A stretch of 64,000 nucleotides of DNA from Arcobacter sp. CECT 8986 (GTDB taxonomy: Bacteria; Campylobacterota; Campylobacteria; Campylobacterales; Arcobacteraceae), in NCBI RefSeq assembly GCF_004116725.1, contig NZ_PDKG01000003.1:62001-126000 (forward strand), in the 5' to 3' direction. The position numbers and the translations under genes were made by a program. Shown here in pieces: positions 56,870 to 64,000 of this stretch. The first letter of the stretch is position 1. Every line of letters starts with the position of its first letter. The notes beneath the pieces were generated by a model that searched no databases, had not been told where the DNA came from, and saw nothing but the letters and a program-made list of their open reading frames with translations.

Positions 56870-57271
56870 TTATTTTTCTCGACACTCTTCTTTTATAGTT
56901 TTGAAAACATACTCATCTTCTATAAGTTGAACAAATACATTATTTGCTTCACAAACATACTCTTTTTTATTTTTATTCACTATATATACAAATTTATAAT
57001 AATACTCATTTGAATATCTAGTTTCATTATTTGTTGACATAGTTGCTGTTAATTTTGAAATTTTATATCCAAACTCTTTTTTATATTTTTGAATAAAGGC
57101 TTTTTTTATTCCACCTTCTGATGTAGAACTAATATATATAGAAATAGAGATTAATACTACTAAAACAGCTGTTCCTATTAATATAGTTTTTAATGAGTAC
57201 CTTCTTCTCAACTTTTGATATATGATTGCTAATAATATAATTATCACCAATACAAAAAAAATTATTTGCAT
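56870..57271 (-). CDS. Membrane protein of unknown function
   Basis: A 133-residue protein with two adjacent N-terminal membrane helices (IIFFVLVIIILLAIIY and TILIGTAVLVVLISISIYI) and a periplasmic domain with two cysteines (EYVCEANN, IKEECREK). No recognised family. It is leftward, with the candidate small RNA and the MscS-like gene divergent on its right. Confidence 0.65.
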   Translation of the reverse strand: MQIIFFVLVIIILLAIIYQKLRRRYSLKTILIGTAVLVVLISISIYISSTSEGGIKKAFIQKYKKEFGYKISKLTATMSTNNETRYSNEYYYKFVYIVNKNKKEYVCEANNVFVQLIEDEYVFKTIKEECREK

Positions 57272-57349
57272 AACGTTCCTTTTTTAAATTATTTCTTACC
57301 ATTAACTCTTGATTAACTTTCTATTTTCTATTAGTTAATTACCATAGTT

Positions 57350-57355
57350 TATAAT
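57350..57355 (+). promoter_or_regulatory. Predicted -10 of the candidate small RNA
   Basis: TATAAT in agtttataatttta lies six to eight bases before the predicted RNA start near 57362. Confidence 0.5.
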
Positions 57356-57360
57356 TTTAA

Positions 57361-57449
57361 CATACATAAATAAAGAAGCGCGAAACTTTATTTATTGTTT
57401 TTCATTGTTCTTCCTAAAAAAGCAGATTTTATAATCTGCTTTTTTTTTG
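57361..57449 (+). ncRNA. Candidate small RNA with terminator
   Basis: An 89-base segment with a TATAAT upstream. ATAAATAAAG (57366-57375) pairs exactly with CTTTATTTAT (57386-57395) around AAGCGCGAAA, giving a 10-bp stem with a GC-rich loop. A separate terminator (GCAGATT/AATCTGC, then T-run) follows. No gene upstream reads into this terminator on the plus strand, which argues for an independent transcript. No known family is recognised. Confidence 0.55.
57422..57449 (+). terminator. Rho-independent terminator
   Basis: GCAGATT and AATCTGC with a TTAT loop, followed by ten T. Flanking A and T extend the stem. Confidence 0.88.
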
Positions 57450-57508
57450 TCTACTATAATATTCAATAAAACAATTTTTTGTATAATTTCATAATTATAG
57501 TTATAAAT

Positions 57509-57529
57509 GCTAAAGGATATATTATAAAA
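57509..57529 (+). CDS. Possible leader peptide overlapping the MscS-like start
   Basis: ATG CTA AAG GAT ATA TTA TAA encodes MLKDIL and ends within the start region of the MscS-like gene. AAAGG is inside it. It may couple translation to the downstream gene, or be incidental. Confidence 0.3.
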
Positions 57530-59467
57530 ACTAAACTTTTAAAACTCATAATTTTTTCATCTTTAACTATCAATCTATTTGCAAACATGACCCTTTATAA
57601 TGCAGCTTCAAGTACTGCAACAAGTCCTAGTGGTCAAGTACAACAAGCAAATAATGTTGTTAAAGATAGCGTATCAGATGACAGTAGTGATTCTATATCT
57701 ACAAGCTCTACTCATGAAATTGATTATTATGATTTGGGAATTATTTTAAAACTTGTTCAAAGTAAAAATTTCAATAATCAAGATGCAAAACAAGTAGAAA
57801 GAGTAGAAGATGAAATCAAAAAAATCACAAAAAGTATAAATGATGAAGTTTTTTATCCATTTAATAACACACAATATCAAAATGAATTAAGATATCTAAA
57901 CAGTAAAATAAATATTAATTCAAAATATGACAATAATCTAGCAGTATCAAGAGATATGCTAAAACTATCTATTTTAGAAAATAGAAAAAACTTTGCAGAT
58001 ACTATAAACTCTATAATTGATGGTAAAAACTCTTTTAAAGATAAAAAGTATTTTGTTACTTTATTAAAAGAGCAAATAAAAAGATTAAGAAAAATAGATA
58101 TAAAACCATTTGAAAAAGAGTATAACCAAGTTATTAGTCAAAATGACCCGATAACAACTGCATTTAAAGACTCATTTATTACACTAAAAAGTCAGTTAAA
58201 AGCACACTCAATTATCTATAACTATTTAAAAACAAATATGAATGAATATAGACCAAGTAACTTTATACTTGATGATTTGAGTTTAAAATATGTAATCAAA
58301 AAAATAGACTCAAACAAATATATAAAACATATTTCTGAAACGCTAGATTACTATTTTCATATATCAATAGGTAAAATTGTTATTTTATTAATAATTTTAT
58401 TTATCTTTATGATTATAAATAAAAAAATATTACCATTTTTGACAAAATTATTTAACAAAAAATTATCAAAAAAGATAAAAACATTAAATATTTCAATACT
58501 TGATATTATTCCTGATAGTTTTAGAATGACAATGTCATTAATCGTATATCTTTTTTCAATACAGGTTTCATTACTTTTATTAATAGAAGATGCAAATCTG
58601 ATAAATAAACTTATTCCATGGTTTAATACTACATATTTAGCACTATTTAGTTTTATGTTTTATAGAATATTGACAAACTATATAAATGAATCATCAGATA
58701 AAATTTTCAACCAATATCCAAATATGAGAAAAGAGATGGTTGATTTTATTCTAAGAATTATAAAAATACTTATTCTAATATTTGTTATTTTATTTTTACT
58801 GGTACAACTAGGCTTTGATATAAAAGCAATTATTGCTTCACTAGGTATTGGGGGGATTGCTGTTGCACTTGCTGCAAAAGATACCTTATCTAACTTCTTT
58901 GGTTCTTTAAATATTATCACTGATAATTCATTTTCTCAAGGTGATTGGATAAAAGCTGGAAATGTAGAAGGAACAGTTGTAGATATTAGAATGAGAACTA
59001 CAAGAATTAGAACTTTTGATAATGGTATGATTACTATTCCAAATGCAGAGTTAGCAAATCTTGCCATACTAAACTGGTCAAAAAGGGTTATAGGAAGAAG
59101 AATTAAAATGACTATAAATATCACATATGATAGTAAGATGAGTGATATTGAAAACCTTGTAGTTGATATTAGAGAGATGCTTCAAAACCATTCTGAAATA
59201 GCAACATCAAAACTACATATAGATAAAAAACCATATCTACTAAAAAAAGAGGATTTAATTGGTATAAAAAACAATTTACTAGTTTACATAGATGAGTATT
59301 CAAGTAGTTCTGTTGATATATTAGTTTATTGTTTTAGTAGAAGTCCTAACTGGGAAGATTGGTTAGATACAAAACAAGATGTAATTGTACAAATTTCAAG
59401 ATTAGTAGAGAAAAATAATTGTAAATTTGCTTTCCCTACACAAACTATTTATATTGAAAAAGAGTAG
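57524..59467 (+). CDS. MscS-family mechanosensitive channel with large exported N-domain
   Basis: A membrane protein of 647 residues from the ATA at 57524, or 662 from the TTG at 57479. A classic signal peptide (KTKLLKLIIFSSLTINLFA) starts right after the ATA, which has AAAGG seven bases upstream; the TTG has no ribosome site. After an exported helical domain of about 260 residues come several membrane helices, then the MscS pore and beta domain (IIASLGIGGIAVALAAKDTLSNFFGSL; FSQGDWIK; VVDIRMRTTRIRTFDN). The protein releases solutes under hypo-osmotic stress. Confidence 0.85.
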   Translation: MKTKLLKLIIFSSLTINLFANMTLYNAASSTATSPSGQVQQANNVVKDSVSDDSSDSISTSSTHEIDYYDLGIILKLVQSKNFNNQDAKQVERVEDEIKKITKSINDEVFYPFNNTQYQNELRYLNSKININSKYDNNLAVSRDMLKLSILENRKNFADTINSIIDGKNSFKDKKYFVTLLKEQIKRLRKIDIKPFEKEYNQVISQNDPITTAFKDSFITLKSQLKAHSIIYNYLKTNMNEYRPSNFILDDLSLKYVIKKIDSNKYIKHISETLDYYFHISIGKIVILLIILFIFMIINKKILPFLTKLFNKKLSKKIKTLNISILDIIPDSFRMTMSLIVYLFSIQVSLLLLIEDANLINKLIPWFNTTYLALFSFMFYRILTNYINESSDKIFNQYPNMRKEMVDFILRIIKILILIFVILFLLVQLGFDIKAIIASLGIGGIAVALAAKDTLSNFFGSLNIITDNSFSQGDWIKAGNVEGTVVDIRMRTTRIRTFDNGMITIPNAELANLAILNWSKRVIGRRIKMTINITYDSKMSDIENLVVDIREMLQNHSEIATSKLHIDKKPYLLKKEDLIGIKNNLLVYIDEYSSSSVDILVYCFSRSPNWEDWLDTKQDVIVQISRLVEKNNCKFAFPTQTIYIEKE

Positions 59468-59483
59468 GCATAAAGCCTACTTC

Positions 59484-59909
59484 TTATAAAAATACATAAT
59501 TATTCTTATGTTGATGTGAATGATTATGTCCACCATTGTGATTGTGGTTATGATTATTTGAGTCATGGTTTTCTAAAATTTTATTTATTTTATCTTCACC
59601 AATTGCTTCAAATTTATTGTTTTTGATATTTTCTAAAACTTGAGGTAACTCTATTCTTTCATCACCTGCGTAATAAAACTCAAAATTTTTACTTTTTGCA
59701 AGATTATATGGATTTCTTCCAATATCTTTTACAATCAATTTTGTAACTTTATTTTCAAATAACCAGTTCATAACACTTCGTCCACAAGTGTTTTCATTTC
59801 TTTTTACTTCAAGATTTTCTCCATCATAAAAACCAAAATATTTAGCTTTACAAAAAGATGGTGCTAAAGCACTATTCTCTTTGTTTGTTTTTAAAGCAAA
59901 AGCATACAT
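59484..59909 (-). CDS. NifX/NafY-like protein with His-rich tail
   Basis: A 141-residue protein of the dinitrogenase Fe-Mo cofactor biosynthesis fold (APSFCKAKYFGFYDG, then MNWLFENKVTKLIVKDIGRNPYNLAKS). The C-terminus has about 8 His within HNHNHNGGHNHSHQH, a likely metal-binding tail. It is the last gene of the cyd operon, adjacent to the CydX-like gene. The same fold forms the C-terminal domain of the divergent regulator at 63022. A role in metal handling for cytochrome bd is inference. Confidence 0.8.
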   Translation of the reverse strand: MYAFALKTNKENSALAPSFCKAKYFGFYDGENLEVKRNENTCGRSVMNWLFENKVTKLIVKDIGRNPYNLAKSKNFEFYYAGDERIELPQVLENIKNNKFEAIGEDKINKILENHDSNNHNHNHNGGHNHSHQHKNNYVFL

Positions 59910-60017
59910 TTAAAACTCCTCATCAAATTTTTCTGCGTTTTTTAAACAAAATCTATATGAAATATAGATAACAATCGGCCATACCATTAACCAAATTAAT
60001 GAATTAGTATAATCCAT
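59910..60017 (-). CDS. cydX: CydX-like small subunit
   Basis: A 35-residue peptide (MDYTNSLIWLMVWPIVIYISY..., ending NAEKFDEEF) with one membrane helix and a Trp-rich start, the layout of CydX/CydY subunits that stabilise cytochrome bd. It lies nine bases after cydB and next to the NifX-like gene. GGAGG precedes the ATG at about seven bases. Confidence 0.75.
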   Translation of the reverse strand: MDYTNSLIWLMVWPIVIYISYRFCLKNAEKFDEEF

Positions 60018-60026
60018 ACTATCCTC

Positions 60027-61160
60027 CTAGTAATTATGCGCATCTTTAGCAGTTATCTCTTCTTTTGTTATTTTTACTTTATCCATTTGATACCAAGCAT
60101 AAGTGATATAAGCTAAAACAAAAGGAACAAGTAAAGAGACATAACTCATAACTGTAAGTGTATATTGACTTCCAGAACTATTTTGTATTGTAAGTGAGCT
60201 TTGTAAATCAGTTATTGAAGGGTAATAAGAAGTATTATTAAACCCAACATTGATAAATAAAGCCATAACTGTAAGTACAGTTCCTACTCCTGCAATTTTT
60301 ATACAAGAAGTTTTTTTTCTTTCTACTGTATTAAATACAGAAATAATAACAAGTACAATTCCTAAAACAAAAATAACTCCAACAATAGGCATTTCAAGAA
60401 AGTTATTTATATATTTATATTTTTCTATAAATACATACCCTTTTTCATTATAAGAAAAACCACTTTTTGTAAATAGAAAATATAAAAAGTTTAGAAAAAA
60501 TACTAAAAAGACAATCATATCAACTTTTATAGATTTAACACTTCTTTGTCTGATTGTATCGTTGTCAATATTATTAATAAAATACATTGCACCAAGTATT
60601 CGAACTAAAAAGACCAATGAAATACCAAGTAATACATTAAAAGGATTTGCCAAAGCCTCTAAACCTCTAAGACTATTTTCCCACATTGAAAAGTTATGCT
60701 CATCTACATAAAATTGAGAACCACTAAAAAATGTAGCAATTGCAACTCCTAATAAAAATACACCTAAACTTCCATTTATATATAAAAATAGTTCATAAAC
60801 TTTTTGTCCAAGAAAATTATTTGGTTTTTTTCTATATTCATAACTAACAGCTTGAATAATAAAACAAAATAATATACTCATCCAAACCCAATATGCACCA
60901 CCAAAACTAGTAGAATAAAATAGAGGAAAAGCAGCAAATAAAGCTCCTCCAAAAAGAACTAATGTAGTAAATCCCAACTCCCATTTTCTACCTAATGAGT
61001 TAACAAGCATAGTTTTTAAAACTTCATCATTTTTAGAAACTTTTCCTAATATCATTTGTCCACCTTGAACAAACATCATAAAAGCAAAAAGTCCACCAAG
61101 CAATGAAATAACAATCCACCAATACTGTTGAAGTTGTAAATAGTTTAAATTTTCAAACAT
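60027..61160 (-). CDS. cydB: Cytochrome bd oxidase subunit II
   Basis: A 377-residue protein with about eight to nine membrane helices (ISLLGGLFAFMMFVQGG, KWELGFTTLVLFGGALFAAFPLFYST), as in CydB. Together with CydA it forms the quinol oxidase that reduces O2 at high affinity. The ATG at 61160 has GGAGG seven bases upstream and overlaps the cydA stop as TAATG; the frame extends upstream to 61253 but that part lies in cydA. Confidence 0.95.
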   Translation of the reverse strand: MFENLNYLQLQQYWWIVISLLGGLFAFMMFVQGGQMILGKVSKNDEVLKTMLVNSLGRKWELGFTTLVLFGGALFAAFPLFYSTSFGGAYWVWMSILFCFIIQAVSYEYRKKPNNFLGQKVYELFLYINGSLGVFLLGVAIATFFSGSQFYVDEHNFSMWENSLRGLEALANPFNVLLGISLVFLVRILGAMYFINNIDNDTIRQRSVKSIKVDMIVFLVFFLNFLYFLFTKSGFSYNEKGYVFIEKYKYINNFLEMPIVGVIFVLGIVLVIISVFNTVERKKTSCIKIAGVGTVLTVMALFINVGFNNTSYYPSITDLQSSLTIQNSSGSQYTLTVMSYVSLLVPFVLAYITYAWYQMDKVKITKEEITAKDAHNY

Positions 61161-62686
61161 TAGTGACCTCCATTTGGACCTATTTTTATCTGTTTTGTCA
61201 TAATTTTTATCTCTGCAATTAATAGTGCAGTAAATAAAAATGCAAACAACCAAAATGTAATTTGTACATTTGTACTTGAAATATTAGTAGCAGCAACTCC
61301 AACAGGCATCAAATCTTGAATTGCCCAAGGTTGCCGTCCAACTTCTGCGACAATCCATCCAGCTTCTGCTGCTATATATCCAAGTGGTATTGAATATAAA
61401 GATGCATATAACCAAAATCTTTGTTTTAAAATATCTTTTTTCAATAACAAAAATAAAATTACAATAAATAATAGTATAAACCACATACCAAAACTAACCA
61501 TTATATGAAAAGAGTAAAAAGTCAATCCAATAGGAGGCAAAATATCTTTTGCATTATCTAAATATCCATATCCAAAATAGTCTTTATAAGTTTCAAATAA
61601 AAATTTTGAATTATCTGCTTCTTGTAATTTATTTTGCTCTTTAAAGTTTTTGTACTCTTTAAAAGCATCTAAAGCAATTTTTCCTTTTTTTATTTTGTTT
61701 TCTGCACTTTCTATATTGTACTTTTCATTTCCATATACCAAGTCTTTCAATCCAGGAACATATGCAAAACTGTCATGATAACCTAACATAGATAGAGCAT
61801 ATGGAATTTCAAAATCAAATAGATAAGTCTCTTCATCATTATCTACACTTTTTTTCTTATTTAAAATTCCAAATGCCACAATACCTGCTTGTGTTTTCCC
61901 CTCATAAAGTCCTTCCATAGCTGCTAATTTTACAGGCTGTTTTAAAGCAACTTGGTGAGCTGATTCATCTCCACTAATAGATAAAAATATTGAAACAATT
62001 AATCCAAAAGTAGCTGCAATTAGCATTGATGATTTTGCAAAAGCAATATTTTTGCCTTTTAGTAAATACCAAGCACTAATTCCTACAACAAAAAGTGCAG
62101 CAATCACATAACCACTTCCAACAGTATGCAGAAATTTACTTACTGCAACTGGTGATAAAGCAACATCTAAAAAATTAGACATTTCATTTCTTACTGTATC
62201 AATATTAAATTTCATACCAACGGGGTATTGCATCCAACCATTTGCAATCAAAATCCATAAAGCACTTAAATTAGAACCAATTGCAACAAGCCATGTTGAT
62301 AAAAGATGGAAGCCTTTTGAAACTTTGTCCCATCCAAAAAACATAACTGCAAAAAATGTTGATTCCATAAAAAAAGCTAAAATTCCCTCAATTGCAAGGG
62401 GAGCACCAAATATATCACCTACAAACCAACTATAATTTGCCCAGTTTGTACCAAATTCAAACTCCATAATAATTCCAGTTGCAACTCCAATTGCAAAGTT
62501 AATTGCAAACAGTCCCATCCAGAATTTTGTCATTTTCTTATATTTTTGCTTATTTGTCTTAACATATATAGTTTCCATTATTGCAATAATAAAAGATAAC
62601 CCTAATGTCAAAGGAACAAATAAAAAGTGATATATTGCTGTTAGCGCAAACTGCGCCCTACTATAATCTACTAGTGTAGCATCCAT
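61160..62686 (-). CDS. cydA: Cytochrome bd oxidase subunit I
   Basis: The heme-bearing subunit of the high-affinity quinol oxidase. Heme ligands are His in AIYHFLFVPLT (about 19), plus a later His and Met region; EVGRQPWAIQDLMPVG carries the conserved GRQPW motif. Length of 508 residues is close to E. coli CydA (522). It is preceded by DUF4492 and followed by cydB in one operon read leftwards from the operator at 62916. Confidence 0.96.
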   Translation of the reverse strand: MDATLVDYSRAQFALTAIYHFLFVPLTLGLSFIIAIMETIYVKTNKQKYKKMTKFWMGLFAINFAIGVATGIIMEFEFGTNWANYSWFVGDIFGAPLAIEGILAFFMESTFFAVMFFGWDKVSKGFHLLSTWLVAIGSNLSALWILIANGWMQYPVGMKFNIDTVRNEMSNFLDVALSPVAVSKFLHTVGSGYVIAALFVVGISAWYLLKGKNIAFAKSSMLIAATFGLIVSIFLSISGDESAHQVALKQPVKLAAMEGLYEGKTQAGIVAFGILNKKKSVDNDEETYLFDFEIPYALSMLGYHDSFAYVPGLKDLVYGNEKYNIESAENKIKKGKIALDAFKEYKNFKEQNKLQEADNSKFLFETYKDYFGYGYLDNAKDILPPIGLTFYSFHIMVSFGMWFILLFIVILFLLLKKDILKQRFWLYASLYSIPLGYIAAEAGWIVAEVGRQPWAIQDLMPVGVAATNISSTNVQITFWLFAFLFTALLIAEIKIMTKQIKIGPNGGH

Positions 62687-62899
62687 CTATTTTCCTTTAG
62701 TTAGGTTTGTAAAAATAAAATTCTCTTTTTGTTGTGCTGTTTGAAATTCAGTATTTATACTTTTATCATAAACAAAATAGTTAAGCACGACAAAGATTAC
62801 TAATAATTTTATAATTACAATTTTCCATAAGCTTTTTCCAACACTTAAGTTCTTAAAGCCATCATAATAAAAAGAGAAAATCTTAGAAATAGTTCTCAT
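62687..62899 (-). CDS. DUF4492 protein
   Basis: A 70-residue protein with one membrane helix (IVIIKLLVIFVVLNYFVY), matching DUF4492, which is commonly adjacent to cytochrome bd genes. The ATG at 62899 has GGAG six bases upstream; the frame is also open to a TTG at 62911. First gene of the cyd operon, just downstream of the operator. Confidence 0.82.
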   Translation of the reverse strand: MRTISKIFSFYYDGFKNLSVGKSLWKIVIIKLLVIFVVLNYFVYDKSINTEFQTAQQKENFIFTNLTKGK

Positions 62900-62915
62900 T
62901 TTCTTCTCCAAATTT

Positions 62916-62960
62916 TTGACATATGTTCAGAATTTTAACACTTTTTTGAACATATGTCAA
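62916..62960. promoter_or_regulatory. Inverted-repeat operator between cyd operon and DUF134 gene
   Basis: TTGACATATGTTC (62916-62928) and GAACATATGTCAA (62948-62960) are exact inverted repeats, each containing the palindrome ACATATGT. The two palindrome centres are 31 bases apart, about three helical turns. They lie in the divergent gap, and the left copy sits four bases upstream of the DUF4492 coding region, so binding could block the cyd promoter. Confidence 0.85.
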
Positions 62961-63021
62961 TAATTTTACTAGAATTTTATTTAAATTTATGATAAAATAT
63001 CTTCAAAGTTTAAGGATGTAA

Positions 63022-63609
63022 ATGGCAAGAGATAAAAATCAAAGGGAATTAAACTTCAAACCACTTTTTAAAGAGTTTGGTCAAACTCAAATAAAGAACA
63101 ATGAAAAAATAACCCTTTTACACGAAGAGATAGAAGCAATTTATCTTATGGATTTATTAGGCTTATATCAAGAAGAAGCAGCAAAAAAAATGAATGTTTC
63201 AAGACCTACATTTTCAAGAATAATAAAAAATGCTAGACAAAAAGTTGCAAATTGTTTAATCGGGGGAGCAAAACTTTCTATTCATGACCAAAAGGATAGT
63301 TATTTTGTAGCAATTTGTAGCGATAGTGAAGATGAATTAAAAAATATTAATGCATACGCAAAATATATTTTAATTTATGAAATAAAAGAAAATGAATATA
63401 AGTTTATAAATAGTTTTGAAAATCCAGTATTTTTTGAAGAAAAAAAACCAGGAATGGTTCTACCAAATATATTAGTTGAAAATAATGTTAACTTTTTTTT
63501 AACTTCTGAAATTGGTGCAGGATTAAAAAACTCTTTATTATCAAAAGGCGTATATACAATACTGAAAAAAAATATAAAATTTGAAGATTTAGCAAATATC
63601 CCAATATAA
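63022..63609 (+). CDS. DUF134 regulator with NifX-like C-terminal domain
   Basis: A 195-residue DNA-binding protein. The N-terminal part (LLHEEIEAIYLMDLLGLYQEEAAKKMNVSRPTFSRIIKNARQKV) is the DUF134 (UPF0251) helix-turn-helix, like sigma-70 region 4. The C-terminal part (YFVAICSDSEDELKNIN, then ILVENNVNFFLTSEIGAGLKNSLLSKGVYTIL) is a NifX/NifB-type domain that may bind a metal cluster. AAGGA precedes the ATG. Divergent from cyd and probably controls it through the inverted repeat at 62916. Confidence 0.88.
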   Translation: MARDKNQRELNFKPLFKEFGQTQIKNNEKITLLHEEIEAIYLMDLLGLYQEEAAKKMNVSRPTFSRIIKNARQKVANCLIGGAKLSIHDQKDSYFVAICSDSEDELKNINAYAKYILIYEIKENEYKFINSFENPVFFEEKKPGMVLPNILVENNVNFFLTSEIGAGLKNSLLSKGVYTILKKNIKFEDLANIPI

Positions 63610-63620
63610 AAAGTAGAACA

Positions 63621-64000
63621 ATGAAAGATTATAAAAATAGAATAAAAACACCTTTAGTTGCAACAGATGGCATCATAAAACTTTTTGATGAAAATGAGAT
63701 ATTTCAAGGAATAGTTTTAATAGAAAGAAAAAATCCACCTTTAGGGTTTGCAATTCCTGGTGGATTTGTAGATGTTGGAGAAAAAGTAGAAGATGCATTA
63801 AAAAGAGAGATGAGAGAAGAAGTTACACTTGATGTTCAAATAGAAAAGCTTTTAGGTGTATATTCAGACCCAAAAAGAGATGAAAGATTTCATTGTGTAT
63901 CTTGTACATATATTTGTAAAGCATATGGAACTCCAAAAGCAGCAGATGATGCAAAAAATCTGCAAGTATATAAACTTGAAGATATTCCTTTTGATAAATT
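63621..64000 (+). CDS. NUDIX hydrolase (3' end outside window)
   Basis: A NUDIX hydrolase that cleaves nucleoside diphosphate-X compounds; 126 codons are visible. The NUDIX box is GGFVDVGEKVEDALKREMREEVTL, with the metal-binding RExxREE part intact. The usual Gly after EE is Val. It starts 12 bases after the regulator gene and may be co-transcribed with it. The stop lies beyond the window. Confidence 0.92.
   Translation, partial: MKDYKNRIKTPLVATDGIIKLFDENEIFQGIVLIERKNPPLGFAIPGGFVDVGEKVEDALKREMREEVTLDVQIEKLLGVYSDPKRDERFHCVSCTYICKAYGTPKAADDAKNLQVYKLEDIPFDK

Noticed and set aside
59937-60001. Gap between cydB and the NifX-like gene as non-coding
   Set aside because: It encodes the 35-residue CydX-like peptide with a good ribosome site, so it is listed as a gene.
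61160-61253. Upstream extension of cydB to 61253
   Set aside because: The extra 31 residues lie inside cydA and lack CydB similarity; the ATG at 61160 has a strong GGAGG.

Overview
The window is very AT-rich (by eye below 30% GC) and densely coded, with short intergenic gaps and many overlapping start and stop codons. The protein types point to Campylobacterota, most likely an Arcobacter-type organism: a carboxynorspermidine dehydrogenase/decarboxylase pair, several chemoreceptors with a near-identical signalling core, a cyd operon with DUF4492, and a tmRNA tag (ANNTNYAPAYAKAA) close to the Campylobacter one. The genus is inference; no 16S gene is present.

Chromosomal left part (1-32,413). 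The end of a type II secretion/type IV pilus-like operon (GspL/M/E/F-like; the last gene runs off the left edge) is followed by photolyase plus its YbgA-like partner, thiD, a LytS/LytR-type two-component pair overlapping a CrtI-like desaturase, SelO, era, the YifB/ComM AAA+ protein, a soluble double-PAS chemoreceptor, def-clpP-tig, a BatB-like VWA/TPR protein, a large TPR lipoprotein, two tandem PPK2 kinases, the carboxynorspermidine genes around a rubredoxin, a double-Cache chemoreceptor, and ssrA (tmRNA).

Integrated element (32,400-51,253, about 18.9 kb). A P4-type integrase lies just downstream of ssrA. The last 14 bases of ssrA plus 7 more are repeated exactly at 51,233-51,253, which defines attL and attR. 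Just inside both ends lies the same 24-bp block carrying two direct copies of ttacggta, probably integrase arm sites. The element carries an AlpA-like excisionase, a replication-initiator-like protein, a ParA ATPase, an HUH relaxase-like protein with a candidate oriT and an accessory DNA-binding protein. It also has a six-gene membrane operon ending in a TraG-N/DotA-like protein but no VirB4 or VirD4 ATPase, so it looks mobilizable rather than self-transmissible. Cargo includes a phosphoribosyltransferase, an unrecognised structured RNA with its own promoter and terminator, a DUF2726 nuclease with a partner gene (a likely defence pair), a zeta-toxin-like P-loop protein with a degenerate Walker A, and a metallophosphoesterase.

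Chromosomal right part (51,254-64,000). Small exported proteins, an M42-type peptidase, a chemoreceptor with a CheR-docking tail, a candidate small RNA, a mechanosensitive channel that seems to start at a non-standard codon, and a cytochrome bd operon (DUF4492, cydA, cydB, a CydX-like peptide and a NifX-like His-tailed protein). A divergent DUF134/NifX-domain regulator faces that operon across a clear inverted-repeat operator. A NUDIX hydrolase runs off the right edge.
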